Numbered from the stretch's first letter, positions 52,533-60,475 are shown. The stretch: DNA of 64,000 bases from Segnochrobactrum spirostomi (GCF_009600605.1 NZ_VWNA01000001.1:434001-498000); one strand, 5' to 3'. Notes: generated by a model not told the origin, from the sequence alone. Program-made: numbers and translations.

Positions 52533-54848
52533 GTGAACCTCCACCTTGCGGCCGAACCGGCCGCCCGGCCGGCGCCCTCTCGCGCGCGGCGGCTCGTCGT
52601 GCGCGGCGGCAGCGCGCTGCCGATCCGACTGAGCCCCGGCGACCGCGTCACGATCACCGATCCCGAGGGCCTTCAGCCGGCCCACCTCGCGGTGCTCGCG
52701 GCAGACGGTCCCGGCACCGTCGCACTCGATGCGCCCGTTACATGGGACCGCCGACCCCTCGCGACCCTGCTCGCCGAGGCGGCTGAGACCGCGACGGCCC
52801 GCGCCTTCTGCGCGACCGAGCGGATCGATCCGGCGGCGGACGTCGCCGTCGCTACGCTGTTCGACGGCACCGGCGCCGCCGGCGGCGCGGTCCACTTCAC
52901 GGCGACGGCGGACGCCCGCCTCATCGTCCTCGCTCCGGGCCTCGCCATGGCGCCGGAGGCCCAGACCCCGCCGACGGATCTGCACATCGAGATCGAGACG
53001 GTGGCTCCCCTCGGCGGCGAGGCCCCGCCGCCGCTCGCGACGCCGAAGCTCGACGTCCGCATCCCCGCCGCGACCGCAACCGCCTACCGGGTCGCCGCCG
53101 GGGACTACATCCAGATCATCGACGTCGACGGCAAGCAGTGCTCCGACTTCCTCGCCTTCGATGCGGCGGCGCTCGCGGCCGGCGAGGAATACGGCCTCGA
53201 CCCGACGACGACGCGCACCCTGGTCGGCACCGCGACGCCCGGCCCCGGCCTCCACGCCAAATATTTCGACGCCCGCATGCGGCCCCTCGTCGAGGTGGTG
53301 CAGGACACCGTCGGCCGCCACGACACCTTCATGCTCGCCTGCACGGCGAAATATTACGAAGACCTGGGCTATCCCGGCCACGCCAACTGCTCGGACAATT
53401 TCAACAAGGCGCTGGAACCGTTCGGCATCGCGGCGCGCAAGGGCTGGCCGGCGATCAACTTCTTCTACAACACCGCGGTCGACGCCCACGGTGCGATCGT
53501 CTCCGACGAGCCGTGGTCGCGCCCCGGCGATTATGTGCTCGTGCGCGCGCTCACCGACCTCGTCTGCGCCTCGTCGTCCTGCGCCGACGACATCGACCCG
53601 GCGAACGCCTGGGAGCCGACCGACATCCACCTGCGCGTCTACGACAAGAGCTGTAATTTTCCCAAAGGGATCGCCCACCGCATGACGCCCGACGCCGAAC
53701 CGAGGATGACGCGCGAATCCGGCTTCCACCCGCGCACGGCGGCGCTGTCGCGCTCGTTCGTCGAGATGAACGGCTTCTGGCTGCCGCATTGCTTCGCGAC
53801 CTCCGATCCGATCTCGGAATATTGGGCCTGCCGCGAACGCGCCGCGATCATGGACCTCTCGGCCCTGCGCAAGTTCGAGGTGATCGGCCCCGACGCCGAG
53901 GCGCTGATGCAGCGGGCGATCACGCGCGACGTGCGCAAGATCGCTGTCGGCCAAGTCACCTACACCGCGCTCTGCTACGACCACGGCGGCATGCTCGACG
54001 ACGGCACGGTGTTCCGCCTGGGCCCGAACAATTTCCGTCTCGTCTGCGGCAACGATTATTGCGGGCCGTGGCTGCGCGACCTCGCCGCCAAGCACGGGCT
54101 CAAGGCCTGGGTGAAGTCCTCGACGGACCAACTCCACAACATCGCCGTGCAGGGACCGAAGAGCCGCGAGATCCTCAAGGACATCGTCCGGACTCCCGCG
54201 TCGCAGCCGACCCTCGCCGAGCTCAAATGGTTCCGCTTCCTGGTCGGCCGCATCGGCGACGGTGACGGCGTGCCGGTCGTCGTCTCGCGCACCGGCTATA
54301 CCGGCGAGATCGGCTACGAGATCTTCTGCCATCCCGACCACGCCCTCGTCGTCTGGGACAGCGTGTGGGCGGCGGGCGAACCGCACGGGCTGACCCCGTT
54401 CGGCCTCGGCGCGCTCGACATGGTGCGCATCGAATCCGGCCTCGTCTTCGCGGGCTTCGATTTCTGCGATCAGACCGACCCGTTCGAGGCCGGCATCGGC
54501 TTCACGGTGCCCGCCGACAAGACCGACGATTATGTCGGCCGCGACGCCCTCGCGCGCCGCCGCACCAACCCGCACCGCAAGCTCGTCGGCCTGGAGATCG
54601 AGACCAACGAGGCGGTCGGCCACGGCGATCCGGTGTTCGTCGGCCGTCCCCAAGTTGGACAGGTGACGAGCGCGGTCCGCTCGCCGATCCTGAAGAAGAC
54701 GATCGCCCTCGCCCGCGTCGACGTCACGTCGAGCGAGATCGGCACGGCGGTCGAAGTCGGCCGGCTCGACGGCCACCAGAAGCGGTTCGCGGCCACCATC
54801 GTCCGCTTCCCCCATTTCGACCCGGAGAAGACGCGCGTCAGGGGCTGA
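52533..54848 (+). CDS. DUF1989-GcvT fusion protein (urea-carboxylase-associated domain plus aminomethyltransferase)
   Basis: 771 residues from a GTG with AAGGAG 7 bases upstream. Residues 1-180 are a degenerate beta-rich region. About 185-385 is a DUF1989 domain (AYRVAAGDYIQIIDVDGKQCSDFLAFDA, a conserved Asn-Cys-Ser-Asp-Asn-Phe-Asn, DYVLVRALTDLVCASSSCADDID), seen in urea-carboxylase-associated proteins, with conserved Cys/His that may bind metal. About 410-770 is a full GcvT-like tetrahydrofolate domain (RAAIMDLSALRKFEVIGPDAEALMQRAITRDV, VSRTGYTGEIGYEIFC, LGALDMVRIESGLVFAGFDF). Probably handles a one-carbon unit from an N-methyl compound, but the reaction is unknown. Divergent from the XRE-cupin regulator and likely co-regulated with mgs. 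Confidence 0.85.
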   Translation: MNLHLAAEPAARPAPSRARRLVVRGGSALPIRLSPGDRVTITDPEGLQPAHLAVLAADGPGTVALDAPVTWDRRPLATLLAEAAETATARAFCATERIDPAADVAVATLFDGTGAAGGAVHFTATADARLIVLAPGLAMAPEAQTPPTDLHIEIETVAPLGGEAPPPLATPKLDVRIPAATATAYRVAAGDYIQIIDVDGKQCSDFLAFDAAALAAGEEYGLDPTTTRTLVGTATPGPGLHAKYFDARMRPLVEVVQDTVGRHDTFMLACTAKYYEDLGYPGHANCSDNFNKALEPFGIAARKGWPAINFFYNTAVDAHGAIVSDEPWSRPGDYVLVRALTDLVCASSSCADDIDPANAWEPTDIHLRVYDKSCNFPKGIAHRMTPDAEPRMTRESGFHPRTAALSRSFVEMNGFWLPHCFATSDPISEYWACRERAAIMDLSALRKFEVIGPDAEALMQRAITRDVRKIAVGQVTYTALCYDHGGMLDDGTVFRLGPNNFRLVCGNDYCGPWLRDLAAKHGLKAWVKSSTDQLHNIAVQGPKSREILKDIVRTPASQPTLAELKWFRFLVGRIGDGDGVPVVVSRTGYTGEIGYEIFCHPDHALVVWDSVWAAGEPHGLTPFGLGALDMVRIESGLVFAGFDFCDQTDPFEAGIGFTVPADKTDDYVGRDALARRRTNPHRKLVGLEIETNEAVGHGDPVFVGRPQVGQVTSAVRSPILKKTIALARVDVTSSEIGTAVEVGRLDGHQKRFAATIVRFPHFDPEKTRVRG

Positions 54849-54928
54849 GGGCGCGGTAACACGGAGGCCCGGAGCCGAGCCCGCGCCGGACTTTCCGTCA
54901 TGAGGGCTCCCACATTCCGCTCCGACTC

Positions 54929-54976
54929 CCTTCTCCCCGTCGGGGAGAAGGTGCCCCGAAGGGGTGGATGAGGGGG
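54929..54976 (-). repeat. REP-like palindromic repeat, family A copy 2 (inverted)
   Basis: CCTTCTCCCCGTCGGGGAGA then AGGTGCCCCGAAGGGGTGGA and TGAGGGG: the family A unit in reverse orientation. With copy 3 it makes an inverted pair 52 bp apart in the 575-bp gene-free gap 54849-55423. Confidence 0.65.
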
Positions 54977-55028
54977 GTATTCACGGCCATTGTAGAGACT
55001 TAGAAGGTCAGTTGGGGCGCTCCCCGCG

Positions 55029-55080
55029 CCCCTCATCCGGCCCTACTGGGCCACCTTCTCCCCGCCAGCGGGGAGAAGGA
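55029..55080 (+). repeat. REP-like palindromic repeat, family A copy 3
   Basis: CCCCTCATCCGGCCCTACTG then GGCCACCTTCTCCCCGCCAG and CGGGGAGAAGGA: the best-preserved copy of the family, with two nested hairpins. Possibly a transcription or supercoiling-related element; also useful as a genome marker. Confidence 0.7.
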
Positions 55081-55276
55081 GAGGTGGTGCTGTGCACTCC
55101 CAAAAGGCCACCACAGGCGCCCTCGCTAGCCGGTCCTTCCCACGCCCGTTGCACGGGGAGGCAGTTGCTCGAGCCCGTTGCTCCTGGCCCCGCTCTCGAA
55201 CCCGCGGCATCCGCGCAACGCCCCCTGCCCCGCGACACGCTGCCCTTCGTCCGCTGCCCTCTTGCGCGTCGGCGCG

Positions 55277-55297
55277 TTTTTGCGAATAATTCTCCTT
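55277..55297 (+). promoter_or_regulatory. possible iron-responsive (Irr/Fur-like) site upstream of bfd
   Basis: An AT-rich patch with the core palindrome GAA-TAA-TTC (55284-55292), flanked by TTTGC and TCCTT. It recalls the Irr control element core (GAA-N3-TTC) but the flanks match poorly. It is the only AT-rich spot in the leader of the bfd-bfr pair, whose products store and release iron. Confidence 0.25.
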
Positions 55298-55423
55298 AGC
55301 GCTTGCAAACGACGCCCTGATCCGGCCGCGATCGTTTGGCATGCGAGAGACGCCGGCTCTCGGGCCGGCAGGACGAATGGACGTGCGGCGGAAAACGCCG
55401 CCCCCGAAGGACGCGCTCCCCAC

Positions 55424-55990
55424 ATGATGGTGTGTTCGTGTAACCGGCTGTCCAGCGAGGCCCTCGCCGAGGCCGCCGTGGAAGTCGCCGCCGCGCCCGG
55501 TCGCGGAATCATCACGCCGGGTGCCGTGTTCCGCACGCTCGGCTGCCGGCCGCAATGCGGCGGCTGCTTCCCGCTCGTGATCGAGGTGATCCACAAGGCG
55601 ACCGCCGGCCTGCCGGAGCTCGCCCCGGCGCCGCAGCCGGAGGCCTGCTGCGGCGGCCATTGCCACGACGCCGTGGCACACGGACACCATGAAGTGCATC
55701 CGCACGCCGCCCCGCACGAGATCACGCTCACGGCGATCGTCGAGACCGAGATCGCGGCCGTCGCGGACGGCGACTCGGTCCTCGTCACGGTCGAGGACAG
55801 CGTGACCCTCGTCACGGACGAGGCGACCGTCTTCGCCGTGTCGGAGACCTTGGTCGCCGCATCGCCTCGCGACCGCGAGGACGCGCCCCAGGGCGCCACG
55901 ATCGTCCGCCTCGACCTCTATGCCGACAAGGCGAGCGCGGACGCGCGTTCCGACGACGCCGAACAGCCCGCGCGCCGCCGCGCGGTGTGA
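55424..55990 (+). CDS. bfd: bacterioferritin-associated ferredoxin (Bfd) with long His-rich extension
   Basis: 188 residues, against 60-100 usual for Bfd. Residues 1-60 are a BFD-like [2Fe-2S] domain: Cys4 and Cys6 (VCSCN), Cys45 and Cys48 (PQCGGC), with an extra Cys41. Bfd gives electrons to bacterioferritin heme to release stored iron. Then comes a Cys/His-rich segment (EACCGGHCHDAVAHGHHEVH, residues about 81-100, and onward) able to bind metal, and a 90-residue C-terminal tail rich in Val/Asp/Thr (EITLTAIVETEIAAV, SVTLVTDEATVF) that I do not recognise. Followed 112 bp later by bacterioferritin. Two adjacent in-frame ATGs (55424, 55427). Confidence 0.82.
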   Translation: MMVCSCNRLSSEALAEAAVEVAAAPGRGIITPGAVFRTLGCRPQCGGCFPLVIEVIHKATAGLPELAPAPQPEACCGGHCHDAVAHGHHEVHPHAAPHEITLTAIVETEIAAVADGDSVLVTVEDSVTLVTDEATVFAVSETLVAASPRDREDAPQGATIVRLDLYADKASADARSDDAEQPARRRAV

Positions 55991-56102
55991 CATCTAGGCT
56001 CAGGCGGCAACTCCATCCCGGCTTGCGGTCACGAATTGGAATACATATACACTGCAGGGCGTCTGACGGTGACATCGAGCCGGGCAGAGAGTGGAGATTG
56101 CG

Positions 56103-56588
56103 ATGAAGGGCGACGCGGAAGTTTTGGACATGCTCAACCGTGCGTTGAAGCATGAGCTCGCCGCGATCAACCAATATTGGCTGCACTATCGTCTGCTCGA
56201 CGATTGGGGTTTCACGCTGCTCGCCAAGAAGGAGCGCGAGGAATCGATCGAAGAGATGCACCACGCCGACAAGCTGGTAACGCGCATCATCTTCCTCGAA
56301 GGCCACCCGAACCTTCAGACCCTCGATTCGCTGCGGATCGGCCAGAACATCAAGGAAGTTCTGGAGTGCGACCTCGCTGCCGAATATTCGGCGCGCGCGC
56401 TCTACAAGCAGGCTCGCGAGCTCTGCCGCGACAAGGGCGACTACGTCACGATGGACCTCTTCGAGGACCTGCTCGAGGACGAAGAAGGCCACATCGATTT
56501 CATCGAGACGCAGCTCCAGCTTCTCGAGCAGATCGGCATCCAGAATTACGGCCAGCTCCAGGCCGCCCCGGCGAACGAGCAGGGCTGA
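56103..56588 (+). CDS. bfr: bacterioferritin
   Basis: 161 residues, standard length. Iron-storage protein forming a 24-subunit shell with heme at subunit interfaces. Diiron ferroxidase ligands Glu18, Glu51, His54, Glu94, Glu127 and His130 are all present, and Met52 is the heme ligand that separates Bfr from plain ferritins. The ATG at 56103 is preceded by GGAGA; a GTG at 56091 is a weaker alternative. Same strand as bfd, with an intrinsic terminator 40 bases after the stop. Confidence 0.96.
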   Translation: MKGDAEVLDMLNRALKHELAAINQYWLHYRLLDDWGFTLLAKKEREESIEEMHHADKLVTRIIFLEGHPNLQTLDSLRIGQNIKEVLECDLAAEYSARALYKQARELCRDKGDYVTMDLFEDLLEDEEGHIDFIETQLQLLEQIGIQNYGQLQAAPANEQG

Positions 56589-56628
56589 GCCCTCCGGGCC
56601 GCGCCCCCTCTCCGCTGATCGATCACGC

Positions 56629-56656
56629 GCCCGGCAAAAGCCGGGCGTTTTCGTTT
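56629..56656 (+). terminator. intrinsic terminator after bfr
   Basis: Perfect 7-bp stem GCCCGGC/GCCGGGC with AAAA loop, followed by GTTTTCGTTT. Same stem sequence as the terminator at 5717. Confidence 0.8.
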
Positions 56657-56683
56657 GTGGCCAACCGACCGCGCGCCTCTCGT

Positions 56684-57121
56684 CTACGCCCCCGCTATAC
56701 TCGCTTTGAGCGCCCCGACGATCTTGTTGAGGGCCGAGAAATAGGCCGCGCACTCCTCCTGCGTGAGGTCCGCGGTTGCGGTCGCGTTGACGGACCGAAC
56801 GGCCTCTAACAGTGCATCGGTCTTTTCGAGCGCCGCCGGCGTCAGCGAATAGAGAAAGCTACGCCCGTCTTGAGGGTCGGGCTCGCGCTGCACCCAGCCG
56901 TCCTTCTGCATCCGCGACAGCGCCTCCGCCATCGAGGGCTGCTCGGTGGCCGCCGCCTGAACAAGTGCCTTCTGGCTTAGGGCCGAACCATCCGCCAAGG
57001 CGAAGAACACCGGCAACTGACCGGGACTGACCCCCAGCGGCCTGAGCTCGCGGGCGATCGCCTGCGCGAAGAGCCGCGCCGCGAAGTTGGTCATGTAGCC
57101 GGCTGAATCCAGTGCATGCAT
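56684..57121 (-). CDS. MarR family transcription regulator
   Basis: 145 residues. Winged helix-turn-helix of MarR type: LRPLGVSPGQLPVFFALADGSALSQKALVQAAATEQPSMAEALSRMQKDGWVQREPDPQDGRSFLYSLTPAALEKT, including the Asp-x-Arg wing (DPQDGRS). Divergent from the membrane protein gene at 57207, with two copies of a 14-bp sequence between them, so autoregulation and control of that gene are likely. The inducer is unknown. Confidence 0.9.
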   Translation of the reverse strand: MHALDSAGYMTNFAARLFAQAIARELRPLGVSPGQLPVFFALADGSALSQKALVQAAATEQPSMAEALSRMQKDGWVQREPDPQDGRSFLYSLTPAALEKTDALLEAVRSVNATATADLTQEECAAYFSALNKIVGALKASIAGA

Positions 57122-57125
57122 ATTT

Positions 57126-57162
57126 ATATCGGACCCTATTTAAATTTCATATCGGACCCTAT
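57126..57162. promoter_or_regulatory. paired operator in the MarR/membrane-protein intergenic region
   Basis: The 14-mer ATATCGGACCCTAT occurs exactly twice, at 57126-57139 and 57149-57162, 23 bp apart (about two helical turns), in the 85-bp AT-rich gap between divergent genes. It begins 5 bases upstream of the MarR ATG. Best explained as two MarR-family binding sites overlapping both promoters. Confidence 0.65.
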
Positions 57163-57206
57163 ATAAGGCTCTCCATGGCTCGGCAGGCAAGGCATGGAGG
57201 TCCGTC

Positions 57207-57707
57207 ATGAGGCTCTTTCTGAAGCTCGTCCACACGCTGGCGATCAGCGCTTTCGTCGGCAGCATCTTCGGTCACATTCTTCTCGGCACGCATTTCTCTG
57301 CCGAGGATGCCGCATCCTACCGCACCGTGCTCGCGGTGAAGTGCCTGATGACGCAGACGCTCATTCTCGGCGGCCTGGCACTGTGCGTGCTCTCGGGGAT
57401 AGGCCTCGTCGCCCTCGGACGCGGCCGGTCGTTGATCCGCCCCTGGCTCGCGATCAAGCTCGCGGCGGTCGCGCTCATCGTCGTCAACGCCGTGACGGTG
57501 CTGCGGCCGCTCGGTCTCGAGCGGCTCGCGCTCGCCTCTGCTCTCGCAGGCGGCGACACCCAAGCGCTCGCGGCCCTTCATGCGACCGGCCCGCGCGAGG
57601 ACATCTTCGGCGCGATCAACCTCGCTTTGGTTCTCGCGGTCCTGGTCCTGAGCATCGCCCGCCGCGTGCCCTTCCTCCCGGCCTCGGTGAAGCCGGCCCG
57701 AGCCTGA
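57207..57707 (+). CDS. four-helix integral membrane protein, DUF2269-like
   Basis: 166 residues with four hydrophobic helices (LVHTLAISAFVGSIFGHILLG; TQTLILGGLALCVLSGIGLVAL; LIRPWLAIKLAAVALIVVNAVTVL; IFGAINLALVLAVLVLSIAR). The first helix has a His (KLVHTL) as in DUF2269-type membrane proteins, but the match is weak and no function is assigned. Divergent from and probably repressed by the MarR regulator, hence perhaps induced by a toxic compound. Confidence 0.65.
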   Translation: MRLFLKLVHTLAISAFVGSIFGHILLGTHFSAEDAASYRTVLAVKCLMTQTLILGGLALCVLSGIGLVALGRGRSLIRPWLAIKLAAVALIVVNAVTVLRPLGLERLALASALAGGDTQALAALHATGPREDIFGAINLALVLAVLVLSIARRVPFLPASVKPARA

Positions 57708-57741
57708 GCGGAGATGCCGCCACCCGGCGGCCCGCCGAGAG

Positions 57742-58344
57742 CTAGTGCGAAGCCTCGCCGTCCTTGGTCGCCAGCGCCGTGTGCGGCTCGGCATAGTGCT
57801 GGGCGATGCGGTCGGCGATCCAGGCCCAAGCTTCCTGCTCGCGCGGGCCGGCGGTCTTCTCGATGGCGATCGTCAGATAAGCCATCTCGCGCTCGACCTT
57901 GTCCCGCGGCAGCATGGCGAGACGCGTGGAGAGAATGGCACCTTCGAGCACCGCCGCCTGGGCGCGGTTGTAGCCGAGCCAGGGCCGATGCATGACCTCG
58001 CGCACCACCTTCAGCCGGTATTTCGGGCGCACCTCGTCGTGCTCCACGGCTTCGACGGCGAGTTCGATGTGGGCGAGCGCGTCGGCGAGGCGGCGGCCGG
58101 GCACCTCTTCCGCCGGCACCGTCTCCCAGTCCCGCCGCCCGGTCACGCAGCCGGCGATGACGCGGACATCGTCGGTCGCCGAGGCGACCGCGAACGGAAC
58201 GGCGGTGAGATTGGCGATCGCGGGCGAGGGATGGAACGGCGCGAGGATGTAGCCGGCGCCGTCGGCGATCAGGCCGTAAGGGGCGATGTGCGGCACGTCG
58301 TCGGCGCCCACCGTGATGACGACGGTCTCCAGAATGAAAGCCAT
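57742..58344 (-). CDS. DUF447 family protein of the methanopterin gene group
   Basis: 200 residues. FMN-binding split-barrel-like start (LETVVITVGADDVPHIAPYGLIADGAGYILAPF), then SATDDVRVIAGCVTGRRDWE and a helical end with YNRAQAAVLEGAILSTRL. DUF447 proteins occur in archaea and in methylotrophic bacteria together with H4MPT genes; biochemical role is not established. Its ATG lies just beyond the stop of the DUF6513 gene (1-base gap), so the two are made together. Confidence 0.8.
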   Translation of the reverse strand: MAFILETVVITVGADDVPHIAPYGLIADGAGYILAPFHPSPAIANLTAVPFAVASATDDVRVIAGCVTGRRDWETVPAEEVPGRRLADALAHIELAVEAVEHDEVRPKYRLKVVREVMHRPWLGYNRAQAAVLEGAILSTRLAMLPRDKVEREMAYLTIAIEKTAGPREQEAWAWIADRIAQHYAEPHTALATKDGEASH

Positions 58345-58345
58345 C

Positions 58346-59806
58346 TCAGGCGTCTCCGTCGTCGGTAGCCTTGGGCGCCGGTTCGGGCGTCGTCTCGTCC
58401 GCCTCGCGCCGCCCCACCCGGCCGACCGCGCGTAGCGTGTGGCCGGCATCCTTGAGGCGGGTCGGATCGGCGGTCTCGCGATCGGCGGCGACTCCCCAAT
58501 CGAGCGGCTCGTCCTGGGCATAACGCTTGCCCAGGCGGAACGCGATCTCCGCCCGCGCGAGTTCCGCGCCGAGATAGAACGCGTGAGCGCCGTCAGCGCC
58601 CACATTGAGGGCCTCGAACACCGCAAACGGGTCGGTCACGACCGCGTGTAGGTCGCGATTATAGATGTGGATGCCGTCGGCGGCGGTCTCGATGCGGAAA
58701 TTGGCGTCGCGCACCTGGGCGGCGAGGCCGGCGATCTCCTCGGGCGTGTTCGGAAACGGCACGCGGTCGTGCAGCGCCATCAGGGCGGCGCTGTAGCCCT
58801 TCGGCAGTGCGCCGTCGGCCTTGGCGGCATAGAGCATCCGCCGGGCCGCGTCGTGCTCCTCGACGGTCCGCCGCGTGTGTGGGCTCACCTGGACGAGGAG
58901 CGCGTTGCGAATGGAGAGTTCCGAAGCAATGCCGAGCAGGATCGTCGTGATGCCGGTCGTATCCGCCTCGGTGAGCTCGGTCAGGTTGCCGGTGCCGATC
59001 ATCATCTCGGCATCGGGCCGCATCCGGCGGAAGGCGGCGTAGCGTTCGATGGAGGCCGTGAAGCCGAAATGGATCGGATCGAGCACCGGGTCGGCCAGGA
59101 AAGCGCGGCCGCGCGCCGCGACGGCGTCGGCAGCCCGGGCGAGCGACTCGAGATCGCCGTGCTCGGCCGGGATGAGGATCGGCACCGCGGCGACCTTGTC
59201 GAGCACCCACAGCGTCTTCTCGCTGAGACTCAGGAGATAATCCGCCCCCGCCTCACCGCCGCGCACGAGATCGTCGGGATCGCCGGAATCGACGCTGACC
59301 GTGAAGCCCTCCGCCTTGAGCGCCCCCACGGCGTCTTGCAAATGCGGAAACGGCATGCCCGGAAGGCAGCCGAGATCGACGACGTCGCCGCCCGCCGCCC
59401 GGTCGCGCCGCGCCCGCGCCACGATCGCCTCGACCGACATGCGCGGCGCATCGACCATCTCGACGAACAGCCGGAGATCGTAGCGGCTGAGATCCGGCGG
59501 CCCGCCGCCCCGGCCGAACCAGCGCGGCAGATCGGCGACCTCCTCCGGGCCGCGCACCATCGGCACGCCGAAAGCTTCCGACAAACGGTCGAGATCGACG
59601 CGCGCGCGTCCGGGAAACACGACCTTGGTCGCGCCCTCCGGCAGCTTCAGCCGGCGGCGCACGATCTCCTCGGTCATCAGCGCCGCGACCTTGACGCCGA
59701 CATCGACGACCGACCAGGCGAACGCGTCGCGGCCGATCGCCTCCATCACCCGCTCGAGCCGCGGCCGCGCCAGGTGGCCGGTGACGAGAACGACGTGCTC
59801 ACCCAT
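58346..59806 (-). CDS. DUF6513/dihydropteroate-synthase-like protein linked to methanopterin metabolism
   Basis: 486 residues. N-terminal domain (HVVLVTGHLARPRLERVMEAIG to MVRGPEEVADLP) of DUF6513 type, followed by a TIM-barrel resembling dihydropteroate synthase (DVVDLGCLPGMPFPHLQDAVGAL, SVDSGDPDDLVRGGEAGADYLLSL, IPAEHGDLESL, MIGTGNLTELTEADTTGITTILLGI). The C-terminal tail is acidic. In methylotrophs with H4MPT a homologue of this kind sits with the pathway genes and is thought to act in cofactor synthesis. It is not the housekeeping folP, which is at 61473. An ATG at 59821 is possible. Confidence 0.8.
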   Translation of the reverse strand: MGEHVVLVTGHLARPRLERVMEAIGRDAFAWSVVDVGVKVAALMTEEIVRRRLKLPEGATKVVFPGRARVDLDRLSEAFGVPMVRGPEEVADLPRWFGRGGGPPDLSRYDLRLFVEMVDAPRMSVEAIVARARRDRAAGGDVVDLGCLPGMPFPHLQDAVGALKAEGFTVSVDSGDPDDLVRGGEAGADYLLSLSEKTLWVLDKVAAVPILIPAEHGDLESLARAADAVAARGRAFLADPVLDPIHFGFTASIERYAAFRRMRPDAEMMIGTGNLTELTEADTTGITTILLGIASELSIRNALLVQVSPHTRRTVEEHDAARRMLYAAKADGALPKGYSAALMALHDRVPFPNTPEEIAGLAAQVRDANFRIETAADGIHIYNRDLHAVVTDPFAVFEALNVGADGAHAFYLGAELARAEIAFRLGKRYAQDEPLDWGVAADRETADPTRLKDAGHTLRAVGRVGRREADETTPEPAPKATDDGDA

Positions 59807-59860
59807 GGCGTGATCCGGCATTGGCGCGATCGGGCATGGCGCGATCCGGCGATCCCACGC

Positions 59861-60169
59861 TCAGGCGACGCTCTGGAGGGGCTTCGCCCGTTCGATGCGC
59901 GCCTGCTCATGGGGCGAATGCATCGCCTCCCACAGATCGCAGCGGCGCTGCACGTTGAGCCAGAACTCCGCGCTGTTGCCGAACACGCGCGCCAGAATGA
60001 GCGCGGTCGGGGCGGTGACGGCGCGGCGATCGTTACAGAGCTCGTTCACGTGCTTGCGCGGCACGCCCATGGCCTCCGCCAGGGCGGCCTGGGTGAGCGC
60101 GAGCGGCTGCATGAACTCCTCGGTGAGAATCTCGCCGACCGAGGCCGGCTTGCGTTTAGTCATCAGCAT
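59861..60169 (-). CDS. higA: HigA family antitoxin
   Basis: 102 residues. XRE-type helix-turn-helix (TQAALAEAMGVPRKHVNELCNDRRAVTAPTALILARVFGNSAEFWLNVQRRCDLWEA) with the EEFMQPLALTQAALA start typical of HigA/VapI antitoxins. It neutralises HigB and represses the pair. GAGGCGACGC places the ATG at 60169. 9 bp after the toxin gene. Confidence 0.92.
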   Translation of the reverse strand: MLMTKRKPASVGEILTEEFMQPLALTQAALAEAMGVPRKHVNELCNDRRAVTAPTALILARVFGNSAEFWLNVQRRCDLWEAMHSPHEQARIERAKPLQSVA

Positions 60170-60178
60170 GGCGTCGCC

Positions 60179-60475
60179 TCATCCATACGAGTGGTCATCG
60201 AGGTAGAGGTCTGACGCCTCGCCCAGACCGCCATCCCATCGGAAGATCAATCTCCATCGTCTATTCACTCGGATTGAGTGAAATCCGTCCAAGTGACCGC
60301 GCAACTTTTCGAAATGGTTGCTGGGTGGCGCTCGCAGATCCATATCGCTCAACGCATCGTCGATCATCTGGAGCTTGCGAAACAGGCGATCCTCGATCTC
60401 CGGCGGTATCTTCCGGCAACTCACATCATCGAGAAAGAACGTTCGAAGCCATTCGTCCCGGAAGCCGACGATCAT
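60179..60475 (-). CDS. higB: HigB/RelE-type mRNA interferase toxin
   Basis: 98 residues. HigB-like fold: MIVGFRDEWLRTFFLD, IEDRLFRKLQMIDDALSDMDLRAPPSNHFEKLRGHLDGFHSIRVNRRWRLIFRWDGG, ending YLDDHSYG; basic residues suited to ribosome-dependent mRNA cleavage are kept (Arg in SIRVNRRWRLIF, His in DHSYG). Toxin first, antitoxin second, as in higBA loci. GTGGGGGAAACC precedes the ATG. The pair lies between folK and the DUF6513 gene, inside a row of pterin genes. Confidence 0.92.
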   Translation of the reverse strand: MIVGFRDEWLRTFFLDDVSCRKIPPEIEDRLFRKLQMIDDALSDMDLRAPPSNHFEKLRGHLDGFHSIRVNRRWRLIFRWDGGLGEASDLYLDDHSYG

